This document shows positions 13,845 to 26,790 of a DNA stretch of 64,000 nucleotides, in pieces. The notes below the pieces were generated by a model. It was not told the origin of the DNA. It saw only the letters and a list, made by a program, of their open reading frames with translations, and ran no database searches. Numbering within the stretch: position 1 is the stretch's first letter; every line of letters starts with the position of its first letter. The position numbers were made by a program, and so were the translations under genes. The stretch comes from Anoplopoma fimbria (taxonomy: Eukaryota > Chordata > Actinopteri > Perciformes > Anoplopomatidae), in NCBI RefSeq assembly GCF_027596085.1, contig NC_072451.1, forward strand, positions 4,310,731 to 4,374,730. The letters are read 5' to 3'.

Positions 13845-14150
13845 GATGTTCATTCAGTAAACTACGGTCTCATTTAGAGTGAAATACTCTGCTTTAGGGC
13901 GGGGCTATCTTGTGATTGTCAGGTTGCTACCACAATGTTCTCTGGTCTGGGAGTTGTCCCTGTTTTCGTCTAACAACTTTCATCTTTTCAGTGTGTTTAC
14001 GGTTCATTACAGAGAATTGGAACCTTTTGGTCGCCGTAAAAATGTGTTGTTCAGCGTTCAGTTGATTTAGCTCCATCAACTCGTGTCCCTACTGGTTGCA
14101 AAAAGCCAATATGGGAACAGCCAAAATACCGGACTTGAGGTGTTTTTGTG
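13845..14150 (+). repeat. Dispersed repeat with GGGCGGGGCTA core, copy 1
   Basis: Shares the order (G)GGCGGGGCTA..TTGTGATTG.CAG, CTACTGGTTGC-like and ACTTGAG text with 48610-48895, in the same orientation. This copy lacks the CRE-like 3' end of the second copy or is too diverged there. Confidence 0.65.
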
Positions 14151-14159
14151 GCCTTCGGG

Positions 14160-17100
14160 GTCTTTTAGTGCACTTTAAACAAAGACTTTACACTTTGTAA
14201 AAAATGACCTTCAGTGTTAAAACTTTTAAGATACTGAAGAGCAAACTGTCAGGAAAGTGTTTGATGGAGCCGCAGACGGCAGAGAAACAGACACAGAAGT
14301 CCTGTGAAGCTCAACAAGTGGAGCATCTCCTCCACGGTCACTGGTTTTATTTCCACTGGGACCGTCTCAGCTCAGAGTCCATGCACTCTCAGCACTGTGA
14401 GCGGCTGCAGATAAGAGCTGCATGTACATCTGATGACACTGAGGTGTTGATATCTGTCTCTGTCTGCTGCTTCCGTCTCTACATGCTGCATCATCTTGTT
14501 GGTGCAGAAAGACAAAGAGGAGAAACTGTTGCTACCCAGAAAAAAGAAGTAAAAACCCTCCTGGATGCCTGGTTGAGCCAAAACTTTCAGTCTGACGGCC
14601 TCCTGATAGCATCCAGTGGAGACCGGACTCTTCCAAAGGTTTATCAGCAGCAAACAGCAGCACAATTACACCACAATCTACAATGGAAACGATTACTGGA
14701 AACAGCTTCTGCAAATTTACATAACTCAGACTGACTGCCTGTCTCTCTCTCTCAGCATCTCTGCTTCTCTTTTCATTCTTCTCTCTTCGATCCTGCAGCA
14801 TCGCGGCATTATTCTGCGCTCCACGGTTAAACCTGTTTACTAGAATTACACAGAGTAAAAGGATTCCCTCACTTTAATTCACGTCGCTGTGATTTCCAGG
14901 ACTGTTGTGTTGCTCTGGCAGGTTTCAGTAAAACGGCGTTTAGTGATGGAAACATGGAGAAAACATCATCTTCTCCCTCCAAAGCCGCTCACCAAACACA
15001 AACATCTCCACTTCCTGCCAACACGCCTCCTCCATCGCCACAGGCAACAGGTTTTTTTTCTTTTTAAATCTATCATGGCCACCCAAGTTTTTTTTTAGAT
15101 ATTATGGGGGAAATTGTGTGGAGAATTTCTTTCCCACAGCACAAAGTCTGAGATCCTGGATGGAGGATGAATAGAAAAAAAGTGTATTTCCCTCAAGAGG
15201 CTCATAGTGACAGAGAGGGCAGATATTATGCAAATGACTTCAGACATCAAAGTGTGTGTGATGTTTTCCCACTGGAAACTTGTTGACAGCAAATGACTGG
15301 AGAAGTGGAACTTGTTGGGAGTAATCAGGCAAGACAGCGAAGCTGGAAGCTGGAAGCCGACACGGTGGTCAAACCTAACAGAGCATGTGAAATCACAAAC
15401 GTCGTTCCTCCTGCTTTTGTTCGACAGCCTCCCCGCGGAGCAGGAAGCTCACAGATCTAACCAAGCATGCTGTGTTAGCAGATGCTGGGACGATCGGCAG
15501 GATTCAGTTAATGATTTCAGATGGAGCTGAGGCTGCTTCTAGTGTCTTTAAAAAAAAAAAAAAAAACACACACAGAGGAAAAACAAAACAACTGTTCAGC
15601 CGTGACGGCCCAAGTTTAGGGAAGAAGTGGTTTATCCTGGTGTTATTTTATGCACTGAATACATTTACTGGAGACAGTGTGCAGCAGAAGTGTGGCGACA
15701 AATCCCTGAGCTGTTTCTTGACACTTTATGCTAATCTGCTCTATTATTTGCTCCCATTTGCCCTTGATGGAGACAGCTGCACCCTCAAGCAAGTTCGAAA
15801 AATGGGTTTTGGATTAAGGCCTGCCACACACACACAAACACACACACAAACACACACACACATACACACATAACTCTGGTGTAGATCTGACTGTGTGACT
15901 TTCATGAATGATCCGTGTCACGACAGCCAGAAGACAACAGAGCAGCACATTCTGTTGGTGTTTAAATTCATCTGGATGTGTATCAAATATTTCCGTGTTC
16001 TTAAACGTCATCTATGTTAAGAAACGCAGCTTCGATAAATCAAAGAGCTGAGAAGATCAGATGGTTATAGGATTGTGTCCTCTGTTGAGTGCTTTGAGAA
16101 TAAGCAAATATAATATATATTTTTTTAAAAAGCACTTTACGACTGTCAACAACAATGGACAAAAAGAGAGAGCCTTGCTATACCATTATTTATGCACAGT
16201 ATGTTTGCAGATACCAGGTCATACCGAATGTGTTTTGGGAACAAGCAGGAACAGCTGCTAAGTTTTTCAAAGTCAAATAATACAAATTGGAGGTGATATG
16301 ACAAATGTAATGTGTAAACCGGAGATGAACAGATGTTATTGCTGGTTTTAAAGACAAAACATACAAGTTGCATGCATTATTAGTGTTTGTAAGGTGAGCC
16401 ACTGATGAATCTAAAGGGAGAAATGTCACACGAGTACATAGACCCATTGAGTTACAACTAGAAATCCATTAAAATATGTTTTATATATATGCTGTAAAGT
16501 TGGCTATAGAAATGTTGAAGGACAGAAATGCAACGGACTGAACAGGCAGCTCATTTATATTTCCCTGTTTCTGCACAGATAGAGACTGTAGATATGTTTT
16601 ATGCTCCGGGGCTGCAAATTTTTATTTAAACGTGTTCGTATACAAAATAAAAGTCCTTAATCATCAACACGAAAAAAAGGTCCTTAAATAAACTAATAAA
16701 TGAAATAAGAAAATGGCACAACAGGGATTATTCTGTGCTCTCTTTCAATTAAGAGAACAATTAAAATTGGTTAAATAGTTGTTTTGTAATATCTATTTTT
16801 CACAGGCATACATGATGTCAGTTTCTGTGTTTTCTTTGTACAGCTACCTTGAGTTTCTTGACTTGCATTTTGAAGCACATGTCCCTTGACGATGTCAATG
16901 CCATTTGTTAATGGGTCCTCCGTATTTTAGAATTTTGCAAATGTTCAGCCCAATCTCTTCTTAATGAGAAAAATAATGCTTTGGTTCATTCCTGTCAGCA
17001 ATTTCATTTAAAGTCAATTCTTTTTGCTTTGTTTTTGTTTTAACGTTCAGCCTGAGGGGAAAGGTCTGGCCACTTATCGATCAATCTGCAGCAAGAGAAA

Positions 17101-17660
17101 TGTCACTGCGTCGCTGTGGATTAGCAGATTGGCCTCTCTGGATAAATGACATTAACTTTGATGGCTGGCAGCAAAATGTCAAAGCCACAAACAAAAAATG
17201 TCAAGAGGAAACTGTCACCTTTGTGACAGGGGAGGGGGGTGAGGAGATTCAAACAAGGCATTCAAGGCATTTAGGAGGCAGTAACTTTGTTTTCCTTAAC
17301 CATTGTCAACTGCTTCTAGCAAACTAACAAGCCAAAAAACAGTCTGTCTACAGGCCTCTTAATGATACTGGGACGATCACATTTTCATATGAAGTATATC
17401 TGCATAGTAAGCTATATTAAAACCAGTCAACCTGCTCCACAGAACTAAATCCCGTCCAAATTGGGGGCTTCGGACCATCAATCTACGTCTGAAGTAGGTG
17501 TCACTTTACCTTAAAGAGAAGATCTCTCAGGTTGGAGTTAGTTAGAGCCAAATGAGTCGGGCCATCTGCTCAGTGAGGCTGACTATGGCTTCAAATACAT
17601 TAGAAAAAGACTGATGATGGAGCAGGGTCCAACACCCACAGAGGGGAGAGAGTTTAGTTG
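14160..17660. other. Intergenic, no gene seen
   Basis: Contains an open frame of 176 codons at 14204-14734 (+) that I do not accept as a gene, an A-run at about 15549-15566, a CA-type repeat at 15828-15871, and AT-rich DNA. No known domain. Confidence 0.5.
15828..15871 (+). repeat. Imperfect (CA)n microsatellite
   Basis: CACACA runs interrupted by single A insertions (CACAAACA) and one CATACA. Confidence 0.9.
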
Positions 17661-17665
17661 GCTTT

Positions 17666-17679
17666 GGGGGGGGGGGGGG
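17666..17679 (+). repeat. Poly-G run
   Basis: About 14 consecutive G residues, unusual in otherwise AT-rich surroundings. Such runs are prone to length error in assemblies. Confidence 0.9.
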
Positions 17680-18229
17680 TTATGTTTTAACTCAGGGCTT
17701 ATCACAAGAAAATGGAGCATTTAAAATGCCCTCTGGCACATTCTAATGCCACAATTCCTTCATAAAAACTGATTGTAATTGTTGCATATTTTAATGGGCC
17801 TGCCAACCCCCACTGTTAACATGTAGTAAATTATTGTAAAGGAGAATTAGGCTTCTTTTGCATTTTTTTTGCCAACACAGTGTGCAACTAGCTATTAATA
17901 TTCAGAACGGTGTCTTCCCAAGGAGCCTGTCTAATCAGGATTTCTCCTGTCTGTGCAATGAATGCAACTCTCACTGTGTTTTGTCATCAATTATTTTTGC
18001 AAATTTGTCAAACACTGACGACTCTCCGCTTACTACTCGGCAGGACACAGCGGAGAACACACACTTTCATATAGTGTGTGTGGGGGTTGGACTGATACAG
18101 ACGGAGCAGGAATGTTTCTCTAGCATCATGCTCGCATAGTTTTGAAGAAGGTAGTACGGTGTAACAGGGTATTTAAATATATATATACAGTCCCGACTGA
18201 TGGGGATAACACCTCAAGAACTGAAGAAG

Positions 18230-18430
18230 CTGACTTGAGTAGGTTTTTAGAGAACATCTATAATTAATATTGATTCATTATTTTAAGTTACTTGCTGCTC
18301 AAGTCATTTTTTTCAGTAAATACTTTTGTACTCTGACCTAAGTACTTATTTTGATGACTTTAAGTTCTATTTGAGTACTACTTTTGCAAAGTATTGTATA
18401 GCAGTGTGTCTACGGTTCAGACTAGAAATG
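18230..18430 (-). repeat. Diverged dispersed repeat (ACTTGAGTA-type), fragment
   Basis: Contains GACTTGAGTAGG, AGTAAATACTTTTGTACTCT, AAGTACTTATTTTGATGACT and TTGAGTACTACTTTTGC. This is the same vocabulary as the copies at 13215-13600 and 28470-28890 but more decayed. Confidence 0.5.
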
Positions 18431-18439
18431 TCAGGAAGG

Positions 18440-20055
18440 TGTGAAGAAAAAAGGAAATGCACAAGCCTACTAGTGGTCGTAGAATGTACACACATAGCAA
18501 ATTGTTGATCAACATAAACTTAATCCATTTTTAATGAAATCTACTTTGATAGTATCAAAAAAATGTATATAATAAAGTGGCCGGCTGGACCTAAATGAGT
18601 GGTCTGCTGTTTGGCTGGCAGCTGGCGGATATGAAAAGTTCGGTCATAACCAATTTTGTTATCTTCCATTTTCTTGCTCTGTGATACTGACATGTAGAAA
18701 ACGTATTTAGCATTTTAGATTTTTCATTTCCGATTGTGCAACTATGTTCTCACAACTTAAAGCCCTCGAATGCCATTTCCCAAGTGGAAAATACAACCTC
18801 ATGAATTCCATTTGAAAGTAGAAATAGATATCACCTGAAACCACAGCAGCTCACACATCAACACTTTGGGTCTTTCAGTAAGAGGAGAGCAGTAAAGGGA
18901 GAAAACCTTGTGAGGAAGGAGCGGGGTGTGAAATGTATTTTTGACAGTATGAGTTTTCAGCTCATTCGTATATAGATAAGAAGCGACTCTACAGTTCTGT
19001 CTGTGATTTAAAAAAAAAAAAATAATACTTCTGCAGCGTTCTGAGAGACTGAGCAGCTTCCATTCTGATTTTATCCTGCTGGTTAGCTGGGTTTCCTCTC
19101 TGTCGTTGGTGTCTTACACCGGAAACCAGAGAGGGATGTTTTTGTGCTACCTGGAGCGTTTGTCATTCAGGTCAATCTTAATAGAGATCTCTCTCACAGC
19201 CTGCAGTAACCATTGAAGCTCAAAGCCATGTGGAGACAAAAGCAAAAACCAGTTCAGCTTCAGCTACTCCATCAGAGGGTCACTGAATTTCACGGAGTAA
19301 ACAAGTTCTCATACTTTAACAACAAGGTGACTTGTTTGTCCAAAAATTGAGTAAAGGTATTGTTATGTTAAGGCAACTACAAGCGGTGTATGGTGTCAAA
19401 ATCCCACACTACATCCTTCTCCCAAGTTTTCTGATCACACCAAAAATAATCTGTATGAAGGAGGAAAAATAGGTGGCACTGGAATATTCTTAATCAGCAA
19501 AACAGGGTTATACAAAATTGGATTGTGCAACGTGGCTAATTTGATACCTTCCTCCAAGGTTGGGTCAACAGTGCAAATCCAAATGTCAAATGTTGCTAAA
19601 GTTAAATCAGTGAAAGGAATCTACCGGTGAAATTACTTGAAACTGTTTTTGTTTTGGTCAAATATTTTCCAGGCATAAGACGACAGAATATACATGGGAA
19701 AAATTGCATGAATAAGAGTTGAACAAAAATGACCCCAGAACTCCAAAGCGTGGATGTACTGAGAGAGCTTTACGCAGCACATTTTCCCAGTAGACTAGCA
19801 TTAAAAAGGAGATGTCTATAAAACACCTCAAAGTGTAAAAGTTTGATAAAAAATGTCTCTGTCTGGGATGTGAACCAGTTCTCAAAACGCATCCACTCAC
19901 CAAACTTACAGAACATCTTCATATGATAGTTTTGTACCGTTTTCAGCCATCAACACCACAAAAATCCCCTTTCAGCCATTTTATTTCAGTATTTGTATCC
20001 TTGAGTATCTGTTTAGCAGACATCTATTGACGATAGCTCACTGACTGGACCTAAA
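18440..20055. other. Intergenic, AT-rich, no gene seen
   Basis: No splice-flanked open frame and no known motif. It contains a short A-run near 19008-19021. Confidence 0.5.
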
Positions 20056-20057
20056 AA

Positions 20058-20059
<2 letters not shown>

Positions 20060-20121
<62 letters not shown>
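20060..20121 (+). repeat. (CT)n microsatellite
   Basis: About 62 bp of pure CT repeat. Confidence 0.97.
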
Positions 20122-20124
<3 letters not shown>

Positions 20125-20469
20125 TTAGATTCACTGGAGCCTCGAAAGCAAAGTGAAGTGCATGTCGACACACTCCGCCCACCAGGCCGTGAGCGTTGAT
20201 TCTGGGTTAAGATGGTGTTGGCAACATAAAATGACTGCGGGGAACGCAATCATCATGCAGAGCTGCAAGCAGGAGTCGGAGAGGAACCCTGTCGGCCTCT
20301 TAAGTGAGAGTGTGTTTGTGTTGGAAAACCACTGAGGAGAATGTAATTACCATGCAGAACCGGTAGCATGAGACACAGAGGAGGTCTTGTCTGGATTTAC
20401 ATGAGAGTAGATGGGAAGGGAGTTCGTAAGAGGTGGTCTCAAACACACACTCAGTGAAGAGATAAAAGA

Positions 20470-20471
<2 letters not shown>

Positions 20472-20549
<78 letters not shown>
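20472..20549 (+). repeat. (GT)n microsatellite
   Basis: About 78 bp of pure GT repeat followed by TCTCTGTCTCTGTC. Confidence 0.97.
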
Positions 20550-20550
<1 letters not shown>

Positions 20551-20559
20551 TCTGTCTCT

Positions 20560-21430
20560 GTCCACCATTGTTGATGCTCCTCATGTCTCTGCCGGTCACG
20601 TCTCCTCATCCTCTGAGGCCGGTTGTCACTCACGGCTGTTAAATGAAACCCTGAATTAATGTGGAAAAAGGGAATTGATTAATATAAAAAGACAGTCGGG
20701 CAGTTTAATAAGTAAACACAAAGCCATTCAATTAAACAAACTTGTATGTGGAGGTTCGGTAAACATGAACTTAAATGTTTTTTTGTTTTTTTTACACACT
20801 CGGTTAAGTCAAGATTAGTTGTATAAGTATATCAATAATTAGAATCACACTCACTGTCAATCCCTTTATGTAAGGGCAAGAAACCCTAACCCTTCCCAGT
20901 GGTGTTTAAATCCTAATGTTCACATTCTGGTTGAAGTTTTTAACCAATGTTTAGCCCTTTAAAAACATTCTGCAACGTCACCTGATGGAGGTTTCTGCAT
21001 GATGACGTTCTACATACATATTTCCTCATCATTAGTCAGTGTGTGTTACCTACAGTAACTTAGATGGCGTTAGGCTTGCTACCAGATTGGAGAAGCAGAT
21101 AGGATATACTGTATCTTTGCTTGTTTTGTCTGATCCAAAGACCAAAATCCAACTGATGAATTAGAGTAGTCCAAAAATAACAAACAGATAAATCAATAAT
21201 AATCCTTGCAGCATAAATTATATTCCATTTTAAACTGGTTTTAAGTGAATTTTCAGATTGGCTGGCTGTTCATGTGGATTATAATCACCTCAAGTCACCT
21301 TGTTTATTATTCAAACAGGATATGTAACCTCATTAATTGATGCAAGCTTATGAACAAATATTTACGATAAGCGCTGTTAATTACAATTTCAGAAGAAGCA
21401 TAACTTCAAAAAGGATTTTGAGATTGTGTT
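20560..21430. other. Intergenic, AT-rich, no gene seen
   Basis: No convincing open frame or repeat recognised. Confidence 0.45.
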
Positions 21431-21439
21431 AACGATTAA

Positions 21440-21780
21440 ATCCAATTGCATTCCTGGAGTTAGACTCCGGCTCCTATTGTCCTTGGTGGAGTGGACAGCA
21501 GCTCAGCTTTGTGTTAATCATTCCCCCATGCAGCCAGCGACTGGGTGGATATCAGCCTGGCCTTATCAGCAGGAGCCACAAAGGGCTGAGGGTGAAGTGG
21601 AGCGAATGCTGAGGGGGGACCGGCTCCTTGGGGAGGCAGCTAACGATTGTCCCCACTGACGGAGGCCCGACACTGGGCCTCGGGCACCGCCACGACAGGC
21701 TCTCTCTGCGGAGGACCGGCTGCGGCAGCGACAGATACCGTGTCATTTCTAATTTTGACAGAGGGATCTCCTCGTTCTGT
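21440..21780. promoter_or_regulatory. Candidate conserved non-coding or regulatory block
   Basis: A 340-bp island of much higher GC than its AT-rich flanks. It contains CTTTGTGTTAATCATTCCCC, TGGCCTTATCAGCAGGAGCC (a GATA-type core) and a short inverted repeat AGGCCC/GGGCCT near 21662-21679. It has no splice-flanked frame and no similarity to known coding domains. The call rests on composition and motif density only. Confidence 0.3.
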
Positions 21781-21789
21781 ACAGCCTTG

Positions 21790-24140
21790 AGTTCACAGAG
21801 TATTGATATTAACTTTCAAACTTAAGTTAATTAAAATTTAGAGGGGGGGACTGCAAGGTCAACGTTAGAATCATCCGACTGGCTGCAAACATCAGACATA
21901 AAGTTTCCTCGTGCCTGAAGTCTGAATCCATAACTTCTTCCATTTAAGACTACATGAACTGAAATCTTCAAAAGCTGTTTTTCTCTGTTTAAAGTACATT
22001 TTATATCATTGTGTTTCGAACAATATACAATGTCTGCTTGGCCTTTGAAAATTGTGACGGGCATTTTCTGACTATTATATGCAATTTTAACTGATTCATA
22101 TGAAGTAATCTTAATCTTAATGGTAATATTTTCCAGCTGCAGACTCAATAACATTAGATGTCTACTCCTACAGCCTACAGTTCCAGTGTAAAGCAATGCA
22201 TGTTTGGTAACATGTAACAGGTCATAGTTTGATTAATGTGCAAAAAGAATTCTTAACCGGATTAAGCTTACTTTGAATGTGACTTTCTTCAGGTTAAAGT
22301 CATTAGAAAATACAGTTCAATTGGCACACGTGTATTAAACCAGAGGAACAGTGTTTGTCCTGACCTCATCTTTCTGGTGTACCTGGAGCAATTAAAGTAG
22401 GGCAGTCCTAAAAAGGAGCATGCAAGCTCTGCAAAAACCCTTTTCTGGATAATTGAGGGTGCAATGTTGCAAGACCATGCAGGCCCATGAGATAAAAACA
22501 GTAAACTTTGGTTTGCCAAAATGTTTGATGCACCCTCGAGGTTGGGAGTGAGTCACTGTTCAAGTATCCCAGGGTCTTGTTCATTAGTGATGGCTTAAAA
22601 CGGAGCACGAGATGGAGGCTGGAGGAATTATGTTTCTTGTCTAGCCCAGGAACGTCTCTTGGTCCCCCAGGAAGAGCTAGAAAGCGAGAGGAATGTCTGG
22701 ACTTACCTCCCAAGGCCCATCTCACACGAGAAACGTCCCTCGAAAAGAGCTGCCCGTAAAGTCATTGTTTTCCTGTGGTGCATCGCTTTTTCTAACGTTT
22801 TTTTAGACAAGCAAAATATCAGGCTGAGATCCAATTTGTTTGAAATCAAAAAGGAAATATGACTTTTCACTAAATGCATATTAGGAGACAATGTTCATGT
22901 GAAAACAATGGATAGCTGAAAGCTTCTTTGAGGCATATTTTACCTTTATATAACATCTACTGATGGACAGTGTCCACCAAATCAGGGGTCCCAGGATCAG
23001 CACCTTGGACAGCGACAACAGTTTGTGCACAATGTTTAAAGATCCACCACAACAGGAAGAAACTACAAACTGCCGGCTGATCCATAAGACTTCAATCTTT
23101 ATCACAACTTTAAATTATTTATGTAGAAATGGGGAGTTTTCAGTTCACAATATTCTTGTTTACACAATAGTGGAACTTTACATCTCAGTCCGCAAACGAA
23201 TCCCATTAACGACCACTGCATTTGTCTCAAAATATCTCAAAATGAGGACAAATTATATATATGAATGACCGGTAGTTACTAGAAATAAGTGAGTAAATGT
23301 GGTTTTTTTGAGGGCTGATGCTTTAAACACTGACCTAATTTACAATTGTATACATATAGTGACCACACGCATGATGGAATTTGGGTATAGTTTGACTGCA
23401 ATTTAATGCTATGTAAAATTTGTCATTTTTACACTACAACGATCAATTATAACTCTCCCTGTTTTGCGAATTTTGTTATTTTGTATCCATAAGTATCTAT
23501 TAGTAGACCCTTTTGATGGACCCGGACGTGCTGGGAGTTTGTCTGATCACTAATTTAAAATACCAACAAATAAGAGAGTACGCCAACTGTGTTTCTCTGT
23601 TTTTCTCGCACTGATTAGGCGGCCAGTGTGAACAGACATCATCGAATCTGTAACCGAGAACAGAGGGGGGTGCCAACATCAATCGCTGTTATGATCATTA
23701 TAACTACTTGTTTTTTACCCTCGTGGATAGCATGCTGAGCGACTATACCAAGAGTCAGTTTGATGATACGTCCTGCTGCCTATGAAGTTGCATCCCAACA
23801 AGAAAGAAACATTTTCAGTCTGTGTTTTCTGAGGAAAGCATCTTATCAAATGTTGATCTGTCTGAAGCAGGGTTCCTCACATGAAAAGCTTTCTGGGGTT
23901 TTGAACTTGACATCCGTGGGAGCCTGCACACCAGGGCGTATCAGCAGCATGATAGATCAGTCTGATCTCTACATGTTATTTCACACATGTGTGTTCCCCC
24001 GTATGTACAACACAGTGAAAGAAGCCAGCACCTTTCCTTCTAGGGTTAAGTTTGATTTGAGGGGTTTGCTTTTTTAAAACTTATCAACATGTTCTGTAGA
24101 GTGAATCTTAAAGCCAGCTGGAGAGCAAACACTGAAATAA
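21790..24140. other. Intergenic, no gene seen
   Basis: Several open frames of 60-120 codons overlap one another on both strands, which is what random sequence gives. A short stretch at about 22040-22090 (AAATTGTGACGGGCATTTTC) resembles a piece of the self-complementary dispersed repeat found at 41400, 44625 and 54770. Confidence 0.45.
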
Positions 24141-24149
24141 CTTATAGAT

Positions 24150-24470
24150 CTGATGTGCATTTCTTGAAGGGCAGATATTAATTTTTTTCTCTGGATGTGA
24201 TGCACCGAAGCAATCAGATGTCAAATCACAGGCCAGAAAACAACGGGTTGGAATGGAAAAATGTTGGTAATTTCTCCAAAATAGAAGATGTTTTCACTGC
24301 AGAGTGAAAGAAAATATTTTCCCCCCCTGCTGACATGCTTTGCATTCCCCTTCTTGCACCAGAAAAATCTCTGATTAAAGAACCCATTATCAAGGTTTAA
24401 CCCAGACCAGACATCAAAGATCTCATCATAATCGATCGCACTGCCTTTTTTGAGCATCTGCATTGCTGAA
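24150..24470. promoter_or_regulatory. Possible regulatory block
   Basis: Unique-looking sequence with homeobox- and TCF/SOX-like cores (TGATTAAAGAACCCATTATC, ATCAAAGATCTCATCATAAT). It has no coding potential and no repeat features. Weak evidence. Confidence 0.2.
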
Positions 24471-24479
24471 GTTTACTTT

Positions 24480-26790
24480 GTGGTTTGCCTCTGATGTGAT
24501 TTTTGATTGGAATTGCCCCTTGAAAACTGTTCTATAATTTAATCTGGTTTCAAAAATAGCTTTACAAAACAGTTACATATATATATTTTAGTGCCAAACA
24601 AGTTAAGACAGTCACAGAAGAGTAGGCTTAGTGTTGTAAATCTCGTCTCTCTTATTTCATTGTCTAATAGAATCACTTACTTTAGTCAAATGATAAAATG
24701 CATTTAAAAACACAATATATTCTGAAGGTCAATTTTTTCTTGTCTCTTTTCAGCTTTTGATTTGTAACATTATAGTTTCATCATCAACGTAGGCTATATT
24801 CTTGGAGAACATGGTATTTATTCATTTGAGTTAACAAAATGAACAGAAAAGTAATTTAACCTTCCTTTAAAATGTTAAGACTCTTAATTGTTTTGACTTA
24901 ACATTAGTGCTTGTCATCTTTTTCTTTACAACAACCATTTAGGTTACACTATTATTGCACCTTAAGGCTTGATTTTTGGGATGGAAAAAAATAAGTCTTC
25001 TCAGTTAAATGCAATAAAACTTTAAACTGAACATAAAGTTTAAAACCAAAAATTTGCACTAAAGTATAACTCAACGTTAAGTGAAGCACCATCATAACAA
25101 TTAATGGGTTTCCACAAGTTAGAAGTTTTGGGTGAAGTTGATCAAAACTATATCAATTGCATTTTTTAATTAAATAGTCAAACATTAAGCATTAAATGTA
25201 TTAAAATACTAACGGTGGCTCTGAAAGGTTTAACGGTCGTTTGTCAGTTGCAGTTAGCTAACGGTTAGCTTTGATTCACCGCCGTTTCGATGTATCCCAA
25301 CGGTGACTCATGATGGCGCCGAAAATGTATAAGAAATATCGATAGAAACTTTTAAAGTCGCTCTTGAACCATAATCCACTCAGCTGCCCTCCATTTGTAT
25401 TCTCAATATATCACAAATACTAATATTTTACATTAATATGCCGTAATAAGTGATCTAGGTAGCTAGCTATCTAAACTCGCTAGCTAACGTGGTTAGCAGC
25501 TCGTTAGCTTAACACAAGCAAGCTAACGACGCTACCAACAAATAAAATTACATTTAATTAATTAATTATTAATTTGCCGTAGATTGGTTTACTCAATATA
25601 TATAAAAAATACTAATAATTAGATTTAATGTACCGAAATGATTGATATAGCTTTTAAAGTCTTTTATCTTAACGCATGCAAGCTTACATCTTTAACGACG
25701 CTAGCAACAAACAGAAAAATGACATTTAGCCATGTTTTTGGACCATGTCCGGTTTATTCAGATTTTCCAACAAAAATATACAAACTCGGGTGGAAATAAT
25801 CCACTGAAACATCTTCTTAATTCATACTTTCACTCCTCACTAACACCTGATGACTTAGCATTTGTTTATAAGTAACGACAATTGGCTCGTTATGCAGGCT
25901 GCAGGGAAGAGATATGTAAAAAATATATATAAATGTGGCCAATATTTTATCAATTTGATTCGTTTTATAGCCAAAATTCAGCCCACAAGTGAACAAGCCT
26001 CTTTAAATCAATAAATCAATCTCTTCTATAGGTGGGGCTCTTCAGCAAGACAATCACAGGTGTATTTAATTACCCTAATTAAAACTACATAATCTCATAA
26101 ACTTCCATGACCCTGTTGTGCATGCTGGTCAGTGTTAACCTTGCCACAAAATCGAGTTAAAGTTTCACATAAAAAAATAATTACTTTAGTTTATTCACTC
26201 AACCTCCAGGTGGTCTTCATGGTAAATAGTTAATGTAAATTGTGGCCTTAAAGAGTATTTTGTAGAGCTGTCACAGGGCACAAAAACATCAACAAAATAT
26301 AATACGGAATTTCTTCACTTTTCTGACAATTATATCCATAGACGATTGTGAAATTTCTATGGCATTATATGCCTGACAAGGTGGGGAAATTGATAAAATA
26401 TTAGGACTAAATATAAATATATTTTCCTAGAACATCAAAATTATGAGAAGTAGTTATGGTAGGTATGATATAGAAAATGTCAAAATAGTCAAATATCAGA
26501 TGTAAAGACTCATAAGGGAAGATTATAATGTAGTATGTCAAATATGAGGTACTAAAACAAATGTAATACATTTTGACTTTCTAAATTATTTTTTATTATT
26601 GGCTTTAATGTGTTTAATACTGGAATCAGTTGCACTAACATGATCAAACCTCTAATTCCAGCAGTTTTCCCTCCTTGATCTTCACACCAAAATACTTGGA
26701 ACTACAGCACGTGTAGTGTAGAAGAAGTGTATATGTATGAAGAAATATACAATAAAAACATAAAGAATATCTCTTTTGGAAATATCTCTT
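24480..26790. other. Very AT-rich intergenic DNA downstream of arhgap12
   Basis: No open frame of note. A small GC-richer pocket at about 25255-25330 (CACCGCCG, GATGGCGCCG) lies next to the tandem duplication. Confidence 0.45.
25402..25730 (+). repeat. Diverged tandem duplication, period about 190 bp
   Basis: The first unit has CTCAATATATCACAAATACT, then CAAGCTAACGACGCTACCAA and ACATTTA. The second unit, from about 25592, has CTCAATATATATAAAAAATA, then AACGACGCTAGCAACAAACA and ACATTTA. Order and orientation are the same. Both carry GCTAGC/GTTAGC-rich text. Confidence 0.6.

Noticed and set aside
14204..14734. Open frame of 176 codons on the plus strand
   Set aside because: No known motif, overlapping frames of similar length on the other strand, and no promoter or splice signals that set it apart.
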